DNA of 64,000 nt, from assembly GCF_023554255.2 (NCBI RefSeq), contig NZ_JAMJWD020000005.1:62001-126000 (forward strand). The letters run 5' to 3'. Position numbers and translations under genes: made by a program. The notes under the pieces are model-generated. The model made no database searches, was not told the DNA's origin, and saw only the letters and a list, made by a program, of their open reading frames with translations. Of the stretch, positions 1-7,914 are shown piece after piece (the stretch's first letter is position 1; each line of letters begins with the position of its first letter). Source of the stretch: Phyllobacterium sp. 21LDTY02-6 (GTDB lineage Bacteria; Pseudomonadota; Alphaproteobacteria; Rhizobiales; Rhizobiaceae).

Positions 1-757
1 CGACGCGCCAGCTGGGTGCCTGCGCCGACGTGTTGAAGGTCACCCCCGCCAGCGACTGGTCGAGTTGGTCGCGCGACAGGCGGCCGGTGTGGAAATCCTT
101 GATCGCCTTTAGCGCCGACGGCGGCAGGCCGGGAATGTCGCCCAGCAGTCCGTCATCGAGCGCTTCCAGGCGAACGCCGGGCAAGCCGGAGGAGACGGTG
201 ACATAGGGTTCGATGCCGATGGCGATGGCGGGTGTCATTCCCGGGAAGGCGGCGAGCTCGGAGACCGTCTGAAACAGCTTTGTGTCGTTTCCGGCCTGCT
301 GAGCGGAACCGGCCGGCTGTCCGTTCTGCGGTGTCGGCCCGGCGCGGCGGCCGATGATCCTTGTCGCCAGATCGTCCGCGATTCCGGGAGCGGCGCCCCC
401 TGCTCGCAACGCGCCAACGATGAGCGGCCGCTCGGCGGTGTTGAGATCGATCCGCAACGCCTCATTTCTCACGGAGATGGAAGCGATCCCCGCCGGCAGG
501 GTGATCGTGGAAGATATCCGATCGTTCAACGTGCGCACGCCGTCGGGCGGGCCCGCGCGGATCTCGGCGGCTGCCTGCGACAGCCCGGCTTCCGCCAGAA
601 TGCGCGCCGATGCCTTGTCTTCCGTGATGCGCACACTGGCCACGACCCCGGTCATCTGCACGCGAAGGACAACAGCAAGGAATCCCAAGAAAATCAAAAT
701 CCACAGGACGCTGACGAGGATTGTACCCCGCCGGCTCGTTGACGAGTTCACGCCCAC
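1..757 (-). CDS. gspK: T2SS minor pseudopilin GspK, 3' end outside window
   Basis: Type II secretion minor pseudopilin; GspK caps the tip of the inner-membrane pseudopilus with GspI and GspJ. The translated frame opens with a short basic leader ending SRRG, followed by a hydrophobic helix (TILVSVLWILIFLGFLAVVL). As is typical of GspK, there is no Glu at +5 after the leader Gly. An internal stretch resembling the family core follows (LRIDLNTAERPLIVGAL, then FPGMTPAIAIGIEPYVTV). Two in-frame GTG codons are possible starts (757 and 751); 757 is preferred because a GGGGAGGG ribosome site (768-775) lies 10 bases upstream of it. The frame stays open to base 1, so the gene is truncated by the window. 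It follows gspO and gspD on the same strand and is probably the last of a gspD-gspO-gspK unit. Confidence 0.85.
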   Translation of the reverse strand, partial: MGVNSSTSRRGTILVSVLWILIFLGFLAVVLRVQMTGVVASVRITEDKASARILAEAGLSQAAAEIRAGPPDGVRTLNDRISSTITLPAGIASISVRNEALRIDLNTAERPLIVGALRAGGAAPGIADDLATRIIGRRAGPTPQNGQPAGSAQQAGNDTKLFQTVSELAAFPGMTPAIAIGIEPYVTVSSGLPGVRLEALDDGLLGDIPGLPPSALKAIKDFHTGRLSRDQLDQSLAGVTFNTSAQAPSWRV

Positions 758-791
758 TGCCGCAAGGCCCTCCCCGGCTCAAACAATGTGG

Positions 792-1352
792 TCACCATAC
801 GATGGGCAGCCACGCCCACACGATCACCAGGGCCGGCGCGAGGAACGTTCCGAATGGAATCTTCGCAGCGGCCCGCAACGGTCTGCGCAAGCGCATCGCC
901 CGCAGCGCGATGAAAATCAGCGCGGCCGATGCGGCAAGCATGATCTGAACCCCGGTCCCGGAAATCCCGACGAGCAGTGCCGATGCCCCAAGCAGCTTGA
1001 TATCGCCCATCCCGAGCCCGGTCTGCCCGCGCAGGCGCTCGTAAAGCATACCGAACAGCCACAGCGCCCCTCCCAGCATCAGAGCGCCTTCGGCCCGAAC
1101 GGTGAGCGCTTCGGGGTCTCCCGACGCGGCAAGCCACTCGGCAAACCCGACAAGGGGGATGCCCAGCGTGTAGTGGTCGGGAATGAGCATCGTCGCCAGG
1201 TCATGAACGGTGATCGCCGCCGCCAGCAGGCACAGCACGGCCCAAGCCGCCAACATATATGTGGTTCCCCCGACGATTGGCGGGAATGTCACTGCGGCGA
1301 CGACGGACGCCACGATTGCGATGGCCCGCGGCCGCGCCACGAATATCTTCAT
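792..1352 (-). CDS. gspO: Prepilin peptidase (A24 family), short form
   Basis: Inner-membrane aspartyl peptidase that removes the leader from pseudopilins such as those encoded by gspG-gspK. The 186-residue protein is mostly hydrophobic segments. It carries the two catalytic Asp sites of family A24: one in VHDLATMLIPD (about residue 50) and one in GMGDIKLLG (about residue 115). It lacks the N-terminal cytoplasmic methyltransferase domain of full-length PilD/GspO, so it resembles CpaA/TadV-size enzymes, and N-methylation of pseudopilins may be absent or done elsewhere. The start overlaps the gspD stop by four bases (ATGA at 1349-1352), indicating translational coupling. The symbol is assigned from context; a Tad-type peptidase is the alternative, but no tad genes are visible. 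Confidence 0.85.
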   Translation of the reverse strand: MKIFVARPRAIAIVASVVAAVTFPPIVGGTTYMLAAWAVLCLLAAAITVHDLATMLIPDHYTLGIPLVGFAEWLAASGDPEALTVRAEGALMLGGALWLFGMLYERLRGQTGLGMGDIKLLGASALLVGISGTGVQIMLAASAALIFIALRAMRLRRPLRAAAKIPFGTFLAPALVIVWAWLPIVW

Positions 1353-3598
1353 TCGATCATTGTCTTGGCTGGCCGCCGTAGCGGCATGTTCTTGGACGGC
1401 TCGTTCATCAGCCGCAGCTCCGACCGCATCTGCTCAGCCACATGTTGAGCATCCAGGCTGTCGCGGATGACCTGCGTGCGGATGAGGATGATGAGTTCGG
1501 TGCGAGTCGCGGAATTCTGGTTGGATCGGAACGCGTCGCCGATCAGCGGAAGGTCGCCGAGCACTGGCACACCGTCGCGGCCGCGCTGCTGGCGCTCGTT
1601 GATCAGGCCGCCGAGCATAACGGTCTGGCCGCTTGTGACCGATACGGTCGAACTGACCTTTCGTTGCGATATGGTCGGCGTCAGCGACTGCGCCTGGCTT
1701 CGCTGCACGGAGCTGATTTCCTGCTGGATGACGAGGTTGATCGTGCCGTTGCCCGTGATGCGCGGCAGGACGTTCAGGATGACGCCGGTATTGCGGAACT
1801 CGACATTGTTGACGACCGGCGCCTCCGGGTCGGTCACCGATTGCGCCGTGCGTGTGACGATGGGGATCTCGTCACCGACCTGTAGCACGGCCGGCTTGTT
1901 GTCGAGCACCACCACCGAGGGCGAGGAAAGCACCTTGACTTCGGCAACGCCGCGCAGGGCGTCGATGACGACGCGCGGCTCGGTTTCGGGGCCGAGCAGC
2001 AGGTTGAAGCCCGGGAGGGTCCTGGACAGCACAGCCTTGCCTGCTTCCTTGACCAAGCCCCCCGAGCCCTTGTCGCCGCCCAGGCCGAGATCGTTGGATT
2101 TCAGGAAGAACTGCACGCCATAGCGCAACTCGTTGGTCAGGGTCACCTCGGCGATCGTCGCCTCGATGGCAACCTGCTCCTGCGGGCGGTCGAGCGCGAC
2201 GAGGGCCTGTTCGATGAGCCGCTGCTGGTCCGGCCTCGCATAGACGAGAATGGTGTTGTTTTCCGGGTTCGCAGTGATGTGCACGCCGCCCTGGGACGAG
2301 TTCGTGTTGCCCGCCGCCGGAGCCGGCGTTTCGCCGCCTGCGTTCGGCAGTTCATCCGCCATGCGCTGATCCGGCGTCGCAACGGCCGGCTGCGAACCGG
2401 TTGCTCCCTGATTCTGGCCGTCGGCCTGTGAGCCAAGCGAAAACTGCGAGCCGGGCGGAAACTGCGAGGCCGGATCTTCCGAAGCCGACGATGCCGAGCC
2501 GCCGTTGAATATCTCGTTGACCATCGATGCAAGGCGTCGTGCCTGCAGATGCTGGACCTTGTACACACGCAAATTGGCGGCAGCCGCGTCGAGCCGGTCG
2601 AGCCGCTTGATCCAGCTCGCTGCGCGCTGCAACTGGTTGCGCGTCTTCGCCACCACCAGAATCGCGTTGCTGCGCTCGATCACCTGGACCCTGATCGTGT
2701 TGCGGCCGCGACCGCCCTCCCCGATGTCGAGCACGCGGTTCAGCTCGGGCATCATCGCCTCCGCGCTCGAATTGTTGACGGGGAAAATACCGACCGACTG
2801 GTCCGCCATCCAATCCTGATCGAAGGACCGTGCGGCCTCGATCGCCGCAGTCCGCTCCGTCGCCGTCCCCTGAAAGATCAGCGCGTTGCCGCCCGGATCC
2901 TCGCGCACCATGCCTGCACGGGCGACGAAGTTCTCGAGCAGCGGAAGGATCGTGCTGGCGGCAACGTGCTTCAGTGGCAGGACCGTTGCGCCATAGCCGG
3001 GCTGGATGGTGGTGCCCCGATCGAGTTCAGCTGCTCCGAGTGCTTCGTTCGCAGGCATCAACCGCAAACGGTCGCTTTCGCGCACCATGGCCACGCCGTT
3101 GCTGCGCAGCGCGGACTCGAACATGCTGAGGATTTCCGGGGCCGGCATAGGCTTCGACGTCGTGATCGAGACGCGCCCGGCTACCCTTGGATCAATGGTA
3201 TAGCTGATGCCGAGCACTTCACCGAGAACGGTTCGCGCGGCCACCTTGATCTCGGCTTCGTCGAGATTGACCTCGAACTCGCCGCCGCTCAAGCGCTCGA
3301 GCGACTTGCGCTCGCCGGCAGTCAGTTGCTGTGCGTAGCCATAGTAAACTTCACCCTGTCGGTTGTTCTGCGCACGGCCCAGGCCGAGCTTCGACAGAAA
3401 GCCACCGCCGGAAGGCTTGCGGGCACTCAAATCTGCGTTAGCGACCTTGTCCAGGAGGTCTGGCCGCGCGGCAGTCTCTCCAAGATAATCACTCGTGGAG
3501 GTGCATGAGGTCACCAACGCCAAGGTGCAGGCCGCCACGCAGCTGCGAATCCACACGAGGTAGCCATTTGAAGCGCCGCCTTGCCGACCTACCCTCAC
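1349..3598 (-). CDS. gspD: T2SS outer-membrane secretin GspD
   Basis: Forms the multimeric outer-membrane channel of type II secretion. At 749 residues it has the usual size. It has an N0 domain, then N1-N3 repeats (for example the SSAEAMMPELNRVLDIGE region), a Gly/Ser/Gln-rich linker inside N3, and a C-terminal secretin domain with VVLDNKPAVLQVGDEIPI and a GLINERQ-like end. The N-terminus has a hydrophobic stretch ending in LVTSC, a lipobox, followed by TSTSDYLGE. This suggests a lipoprotein secretin that targets itself without a separate pilotin. The start is GTG (3598), with a G-rich sequence upstream. It is the first gene of gspD-gspO-gspK, with a broken DUF1007 gene directly upstream. 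Confidence 0.93.
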   Translation of the reverse strand: MRVGRQGGASNGYLVWIRSCVAACTLALVTSCTSTSDYLGETAARPDLLDKVANADLSARKPSGGGFLSKLGLGRAQNNRQGEVYYGYAQQLTAGERKSLERLSGGEFEVNLDEAEIKVAARTVLGEVLGISYTIDPRVAGRVSITTSKPMPAPEILSMFESALRSNGVAMVRESDRLRLMPANEALGAAELDRGTTIQPGYGATVLPLKHVAASTILPLLENFVARAGMVREDPGGNALIFQGTATERTAAIEAARSFDQDWMADQSVGIFPVNNSSAEAMMPELNRVLDIGEGGRGRNTIRVQVIERSNAILVVAKTRNQLQRAASWIKRLDRLDAAAANLRVYKVQHLQARRLASMVNEIFNGGSASSASEDPASQFPPGSQFSLGSQADGQNQGATGSQPAVATPDQRMADELPNAGGETPAPAAGNTNSSQGGVHITANPENNTILVYARPDQQRLIEQALVALDRPQEQVAIEATIAEVTLTNELRYGVQFFLKSNDLGLGGDKGSGGLVKEAGKAVLSRTLPGFNLLLGPETEPRVVIDALRGVAEVKVLSSPSVVVLDNKPAVLQVGDEIPIVTRTAQSVTDPEAPVVNNVEFRNTGVILNVLPRITGNGTINLVIQQEISSVQRSQAQSLTPTISQRKVSSTVSVTSGQTVMLGGLINERQQRGRDGVPVLGDLPLIGDAFRSNQNSATRTELIILIRTQVIRDSLDAQHVAEQMRSELRLMNEPSKNMPLRRPAKTMIE

Positions 3599-3632
3599 CT
3601 ATACCCCCCACCCCAGCTTCGCGTCTGGCGCC

Positions 3633-3884
3633 TCAAAAAAGTTCCGTTCTATGAAGCGCTCGCAATTCACAAAGCATGCTTTCTGCTTCCGCTTGGGCGC
3701 CGCAAACCTCGTCGACGCCGGTCAGATCGAGGTAGGAGAAGGACCCGGACTTGTGCAGCAATTCGACATTGACCTGCGCCCGCGGCCGCAACTCCTTCCG
3801 CGTCAGGGTCCCGCCGCCGTCCCCGTCGAGACCCCGTGTTGCATGAGCGGAAAAGCCGTCGTCGAATGTCCCGTCCAGCTCCAC
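3633..3884 (-). pseudogene. Remnant of a DUF1007 family gene
   Basis: The 83-codon frame encodes the recognisable middle of a DUF1007 protein. It has TFDDGFSAHATRGLDGDGGG with an EF-hand-like acidic loop, TRKEL, and then VELLHKSGSFSYLDLTGVD. These match the family pattern W-x-FDe-x-(f)S-x-DxDGDG-x-EL-x-yFtyl. The signal peptide, the N-terminal AHPHV segment and the C-terminal half are missing. After TGVDEV the sequence loses family character, which suggests a frameshift. It is squeezed between the stop of the TRAP large permease and gspD on the same strand. I judge it a decayed fragment left at a rearrangement junction and not an expressed gene. DUF1007 proteins are periplasmic proteins often found near metal transporters, and a zinc cluster lies 4 kb away. 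Confidence 0.6.
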
Positions 3885-3897
3885 GACGCCCCGATCC

Positions 3898-5175
3898 TCA
3901 ATGCAACCAGGACGCTGGCACTGTCACCAATGCCGGGAACAGAATCAGCAGCAAAATGAGGATCATCTGGGTCACGAGGTAAGGCATGGCACCCTTCGTA
4001 GCCGCCTCCATTGAAACTCCGCTGACTCCGCACACCGTGTTGAGCACCGTCCCGACAGGAGGCGTGATCAGGCCGACCGCATTGACCATCATGAAGAGGA
4101 CCCCGAAATAAACCGGGTCGATCCCGGCCGCATTGACGAGCGGTATGAGGATGGGCACCAGAATGGTGATGCAGGGTGCGAAATCGAGCGCCGTGCCGAC
4201 CACGAAGACTGCCAGAACGATCATACCCATCAGCAGGATCGGCGAGTCGATGAACGGACCGAGGAGACTGACAAGCTGGGCGGGCAGATTGGAAATCGTC
4301 AGCATGAAGCCGGTGATCATGGAGGCTGCCACCAGCAGCATAATCACTGCCGTCAAGCGACCGGCGGCGAGCAGCGCGTCATAGAGCAGCCGCGGTGTCA
4401 GCTCCCGATAGACAAAGAGCCCCACGAACAGTGCATAGGCGGCGGCAACGACGCCGGCCTCCGTGGGAGTGAAGATGCCGAACCGCAGTCCGGCCAGGAT
4501 AATCACCGGCATCATCAATGCCCAACCGGCGGTCATGATGGTTTTCGGGAGATCCCTGCGCGGCAGTTTGAGCCGAACCGTCGCTGTTTCCTTGTTGGAG
4601 AGGAACCACCAGACCACCATGAGGCTCAGCCCCATCATGAGCCCTGGCACGATTCCGGCGAAGAATAGGCCGGCGATGGAAATGTTGGCGGTAACGCCCA
4701 GGATGATGAATCCGACAGAAGGCGGGATAATAGGGGCGATAATGCCTGTCGCCGCCATCAAGCCCGAGGCTCGACCCATATGGTATCCCCCGTCCCGCAT
4801 AAGGGGGACCAGCATGACGGCCAGCGTCGCTGTATCCGCGATTGCGGAACCGGAGACGCTGGCAAGCACTAGGCCCGTGCCGATGACCACGTAACCGAGG
4901 CCGCCACGTATGTGACCTACGAGCGCCAAGGCGACGTTCACGATACGGCGGGAGAGGCCGCCAGCGTTCATGAGTTCGCCGGCAAGGAGAAAGAATGGGA
5001 TCGCCATCAGCGGATAGCTGTCCGCGCCATTGACCAGACGCTGTGCCAAAATCTGCGCATCCAGATTTCCCATCAGCATCATCATGGCGACCGCCGACAG
5101 CATAAGGGCGAAGGCGATAGGAACTCCGATGGCCATCGCACCGAGGAGGGAACCGATGAATACCAAGCTGGTCAC
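3898..5175 (-). CDS. TRAP transporter large permease, DctM type
   Basis: The large integral subunit of a tripartite ATP-independent periplasmic transporter, using an ion gradient to import organic acids or related solutes. 425 residues with about a dozen hydrophobic segments. Family signatures include IPFFLLAGELMNAGGLSRRI, IAPIIPPSVGFIILG and LITPPVGTVLN. The preferred start is GTG at 5175: it overlaps the dctQ stop (GTGA) and begins directly with the first membrane segment. A longer frame reaching 5277 would read through the end of dctQ and looks artificial. It lies downstream of dctQ and of a DUF1330 gene. No DctP binding protein is visible nearby, so the substrate cannot be guessed. Confidence 0.9.
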   Translation of the reverse strand: MTSLVFIGSLLGAMAIGVPIAFALMLSAVAMMMLMGNLDAQILAQRLVNGADSYPLMAIPFFLLAGELMNAGGLSRRIVNVALALVGHIRGGLGYVVIGTGLVLASVSGSAIADTATLAVMLVPLMRDGGYHMGRASGLMAATGIIAPIIPPSVGFIILGVTANISIAGLFFAGIVPGLMMGLSLMVVWWFLSNKETATVRLKLPRRDLPKTIMTAGWALMMPVIILAGLRFGIFTPTEAGVVAAAYALFVGLFVYRELTPRLLYDALLAAGRLTAVIMLLVAASMITGFMLTISNLPAQLVSLLGPFIDSPILLMGMIVLAVFVVGTALDFAPCITILVPILIPLVNAAGIDPVYFGVLFMMVNAVGLITPPVGTVLNTVCGVSGVSMEAATKGAMPYLVTQMILILLLILFPALVTVPASWLH

Positions 5176-5717
5176 GGGGTTTTCTCCGAAATTTGCGCGA
5201 GTGACACCTCCAGTTGAGACGCAGCAGACTCTGCTCCCGACCATGGGGCGGGCAGGATGCCGCGCAGCGCGCGCCACAGATCAAGTAGAAGAATCGCGGC
5301 CATCAAAACGGCGGCGACGAGCCCAGCGGCGAACGTCAGTCCGACGGGAATTCCCGACAGTGCAGCGACGTTGCCCCACTCGATGATGGTGAGTGACAAG
5401 CTGCCCTTTGCCATGAGCCAGCAGCACCAGAGCATCAGGCCGTATGAAACGAGAAAGCAGGCGAAGCGCGCCCTTTGAGGCAACCGGACAACCAACGACT
5501 CGACGCCGAGATGCGCTCCCTTGGCCAACGCCACCACTGATCCCATAAAGATGACCCAGACGAGGACCACACGGGAGACTTCAACAGCAAACGGAATGCC
5601 TGAACTGAAGCCGTACCGCAGCACGACATTGGTGAAGATTAAGATGCTTATGACGGCCATGCCGACGACTACGAAGACGTCAAAAACCTTGAAAAGCCAC
5701 TGTAACGGTGTGGTCAT
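5172..5717 (-). CDS. TRAP transporter small permease, DctQ type
   Basis: The small membrane subunit that pairs with DctM. 181 residues with four hydrophobic helices, starting near WLFKVFDVFVVVGMAVISIL, and the typical VEVSRVVLVWVIFMGSVVAL segment of DctQ proteins. The ATG at 5717 is chosen because GGGAG stands six bases upstream and because residues encoded further upstream look non-coding. Its stop overlaps the dctM start, so the two are co-translated. The upstream 214 bases contain no binding-protein gene but do carry a 14-base palindrome. Control by the divergent IclR regulator at 6.4 kb is inferred. Confidence 0.86.
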   Translation of the reverse strand: MTTPLQWLFKVFDVFVVVGMAVISILIFTNVVLRYGFSSGIPFAVEVSRVVLVWVIFMGSVVALAKGAHLGVESLVVRLPQRARFACFLVSYGLMLWCCWLMAKGSLSLTIIEWGNVAALSGIPVGLTFAAGLVAAVLMAAILLLDLWRALRGILPAPWSGAESAASQLEVSLAQISEKTP

Positions 5718-5800
5718 AACTGCTCCCGAAAAAGTTGTGCGCGCATACATCGATCCTCGCGGCACACTGACGAGAATTCGCAGACCGTGAGCGGGGGGCC

Positions 5801-5814
5801 TCCAGCATGCTGGA
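5801..5814. promoter_or_regulatory. Perfect 14-base palindrome upstream of dctQ
   Basis: TCCAGCATGCTGGA is a perfect self-complementary sequence. It lies 84 bases upstream of the dctQ start, in the gap that follows the DUF1330 gene. Such a short palindrome could be an operator or part of an RNA hairpin. Nothing else in the sequence identifies a binding protein, and chance occurrence is possible. Confidence 0.25.
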
Positions 5815-5931
5815 CGGGCATAAATACCCAATCGCGTGATGATGGCCTGTCCTGCTCATCCGGTCGAACAGCGCAAGGGGTAATGCAACGATCCCTCCAT
5901 CAGACAGGAGGTCTCGGGCGAGCTTCCGTGG

Positions 5932-6222
5932 TCAGACACCTTCGACCACGGCCAGATGTGCCTTGGCATGCTTCTCACGGGCCTTGATCGCCGTCTGATA
6001 CTCGGGAGAGTTGTAGCAGGCGAGAGCGGTCTCGTAGTCCTTGAACTCGATTACCGCTAGACGGTTCGCGTGCGGGCCCTCCATAACCTGGCTCGTTCCC
6101 GCACGAACGACAAAGGACGCCCCATACTTGTCGAACGCTGCCTTGTTCAAGGCAATGTATTCCTTGTACCCTTCTTGGTCTGCAATATCGACCATTGCAA
6201 CCCAGTACCCTTTTTTGGACAT
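5932..6222 (-). CDS. DUF1330 domain protein
   Basis: A 96-residue protein of the DUF1330 family, small ferredoxin-like (dimeric alpha/beta barrel) proteins. Recognisable family elements are GYWVAMVDI near the start, YKEYIALNKAAFDKYGASFV, and the region EFKDYETALACYNSPEYQTA. There is no signal peptide, so it should be cytoplasmic. Family members commonly sit beside catabolic genes and their activity is mostly unknown. A GGGAGAGAG ribosome site precedes the ATG. It is divergent from the IclR gene and upstream of the TRAP genes on the same strand, so it probably belongs to the TRAP-linked pathway under the same regulator. Confidence 0.88.
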   Translation of the reverse strand: MSKKGYWVAMVDIADQEGYKEYIALNKAAFDKYGASFVVRAGTSQVMEGPHANRLAVIEFKDYETALACYNSPEYQTAIKAREKHAKAHLAVVEGV

Positions 6223-6357
6223 TTGCTCTCTCTCCCTACAGAAACTCCCGCGCCCACTTGCAGAAGGTACAGACGGTCCGATACGTTCACTTTCGGTACA
6301 CGAGTTTGCCGTTGATCCTCCTCGATCACACGGCTAGAAACGAAATCAGGAACGTTG

Positions 6358-6393
6358 ACTACAATATGGACACCTTGTCCAATATTGTGTAGT
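6358..6393. promoter_or_regulatory. Inverted repeat, likely IclR operator
   Basis: An imperfect inverted repeat with outer arms ACTACA/TGTAGT and a perfect core TGGACA-CCT-TGTCCA at 6367-6381. It lies in the 210-base gap between the divergent DUF1330-TRAP genes and the iclR-type gene. The core resembles the roughly 15-base palindromes bound by IclR proteins. The position, about 40-75 bases before the regulator's start, fits control of both directions plus autoregulation. Binding by the adjacent regulator is inferred. Confidence 0.6.
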
Positions 6394-6432
6394 ATCACGA
6401 TGTTCCGTTGTCAAGCTTGCAAGGAGACGCGT

Positions 6433-7242
6433 ATGAGCCGCAGTGACAGTCAGGACGAAACCGATGCGAGTACCCCTACTCACGTGCAGGGAGCGGCTTC
6501 GTTCTCGAAGTTCATGACCGTGCTGCAGACCATCGCGGATGCCCCCGGAACACTGGACATCGCCCAGCTGACAAAGCGCGCGCGATTCCCCCGGGGGACG
6601 GTCTACCGCCTCGTTTCGGCGCTCATGGCGGAGGGGCTGATCATCCAGTCGGGAGATGGCGGAACGTTTCACCTGGGGCCGCGCCTCCTCCAGCTTGCTG
6701 CCAAGACCTGGGAGGATTCCGACTTGCGGACGATCGCAAGGGATTTTCTGGTATCGCTCCGCGACGCAACGGATGAGGCCGTGCACCTTGCGGTGCCCAG
6801 TAACAACAGGATGGTCTACATAGACAAGTTGGTAGGCTCCAACAGGGTCCAGATGAAAACCAGTATCGGTGGCCAGGTCGAACTTCACTCCACATCCGTG
6901 GGTAAGGCGTGGCTGTCCGGCCTGCCGGACCAGCGCCTGCTGGAAGTCCTCAAGGGCCTGGATTTGAAGCGCCATACCGCCAAGACGTTCACGACACCCG
7001 AAGCGCTGTTCGACGAATTGAAGTTGACCCGCGAGCAAGGGTTCGCATTCGATGACGAGGAGAACGAACCAGATATCCGCTGTTTCGGCAGCCCGATCTT
7101 CAATCGTCTGCGGGAACCGATTGGAGCGGTAAGCATCAGTATGCCCGTATATCGGTACGACGAGCAGCGCCACGAGCTCTGCGGAAGGCTGGTGCGTGAG
7201 ACGGCGAAACTGATCAGTACCGAATTGTCCAGGATGGTGTAG
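6433..7242 (+). CDS. IclR family transcriptional regulator
   Basis: 269 residues. An N-terminal winged helix (about residues 25-85, with IAQLTKRARFPRGTVYRLVS) is followed by the IclR effector domain (LRDATDEAVHLAVPSNNRMVYIDKL, then SVGKAWLSGLP and a C-terminal GAVSISMPVYRYDE). These proteins bind small organic acids or aromatic metabolites and control adjacent catabolic operons. ATG 6433 is chosen because AAGGAGA lies immediately upstream; a longer frame from 6355 would overlap the operator palindrome. It is divergent from the DUF1330/TRAP genes, which are its most likely targets. A 6-base hairpin (7251-7273) without a T-run follows the stop. Confidence 0.92.
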   Translation: MSRSDSQDETDASTPTHVQGAASFSKFMTVLQTIADAPGTLDIAQLTKRARFPRGTVYRLVSALMAEGLIIQSGDGGTFHLGPRLLQLAAKTWEDSDLRTIARDFLVSLRDATDEAVHLAVPSNNRMVYIDKLVGSNRVQMKTSIGGQVELHSTSVGKAWLSGLPDQRLLEVLKGLDLKRHTAKTFTTPEALFDELKLTREQGFAFDDEENEPDIRCFGSPIFNRLREPIGAVSISMPVYRYDEQRHELCGRLVRETAKLISTELSRMV

Positions 7243-7328
7243 CGACCGGGGGTGGCAAGCGTATATCGCCACCAATCGCGTACTGATTGTCCTTGGCTGC
7301 CAGTGATCATGTAGATTTGGAGAGAGAG

Positions 7329-7913
7329 ATGGGATCGCATCACCACGCCGGGATATTATTTGCCGCTGGCATATTTATTTTTGTTTCGGCGGCGCACGCG
7401 GAGGAAGAACGTCGAGAACTTGGTCCGCATGTCCATGGACACGGGACATTGGCGATCGTCATCGAGGACAACAATGTTCAGATGGAGCTCTCCGCCCCCG
7501 GCATGGATATTGTCGGGTTTGAATACGAAGCCGAAACCGCCCGGGAGAAGAAAGCCGTGGAGGCCGCGCTCACCGACCTGAAGGAGCCGTTGAAGCTCGT
7601 CGTCCTGCCCGAACCTGCGGGCTGCACCGTCACCTCCGCCGACGTTAAAATCGTCGTGGAAGACCATAAGGTCCATGACGCTGTGGCGGAGTCTGACAAG
7701 ACAGCGGAAACCGAAGAGCACGCGGGTCCTCACACGGAGTTCCGAGCAACTTACGCTCTCGCCTGCGCGGAGGCTGCCAGCATCACGTCGATCTACTTCC
7801 CTTTCTTCGATCGCTTCTCCGGATCCGAGAAACTCGACGTGACGGCCATCAATGCCAATGGGCAGACCGCCTACCAGGTGACGCGCGAGGTGCCCCGTCT
7901 GGAAGAAATGTGA
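7329..7913 (+). CDS. zrgA: ZrgA/DUF2796 periplasmic zinc-binding protein
   Basis: A secreted 194-residue protein of the ZrgA (DUF2796) family. A signal peptide ends in SAAHA. It is followed by ELGPHVHGHGTLAIVIEDN, the family's hallmark His-rich start, and a second His/Glu-rich patch near the middle (TEEHAGPHTEFRATY). The C-terminal ITSIYFPFFDRFSGSEKLDV is also family-typical. In Vibrio cholerae the ZrgABCDE system is a zinc importer, and the order here (ZrgA, ABC ATPase, FtsX-like permease, DUF3299) matches that kind of cluster. ATG 7329 directly follows a GGAGAGAGAG run and gives a clean signal peptide. No Zur-type palindrome was recognised in the 86-base upstream gap. Confidence 0.82.
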   Translation: MGSHHHAGILFAAGIFIFVSAAHAEEERRELGPHVHGHGTLAIVIEDNNVQMELSAPGMDIVGFEYEAETAREKKAVEAALTDLKEPLKLVVLPEPAGCTVTSADVKIVVEDHKVHDAVAESDKTAETEEHAGPHTEFRATYALACAEAASITSIYFPFFDRFSGSEKLDVTAINANGQTAYQVTREVPRLEEM

Positions 7914-7914
7914 G

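Noticed and set aside
354-1448. Long plus-strand open frame of 364 codons opposite gspK and gspO
   Set aside because: Arg/Pro/His-rich translation without family resemblance; it is the complement of two well-supported minus-strand genes.
7251-7273. Hairpin GGTGGC/GCCACC after the IclR gene
   Set aside because: Six-base stem, 11-base loop and no T-run, so not convincing as terminator.
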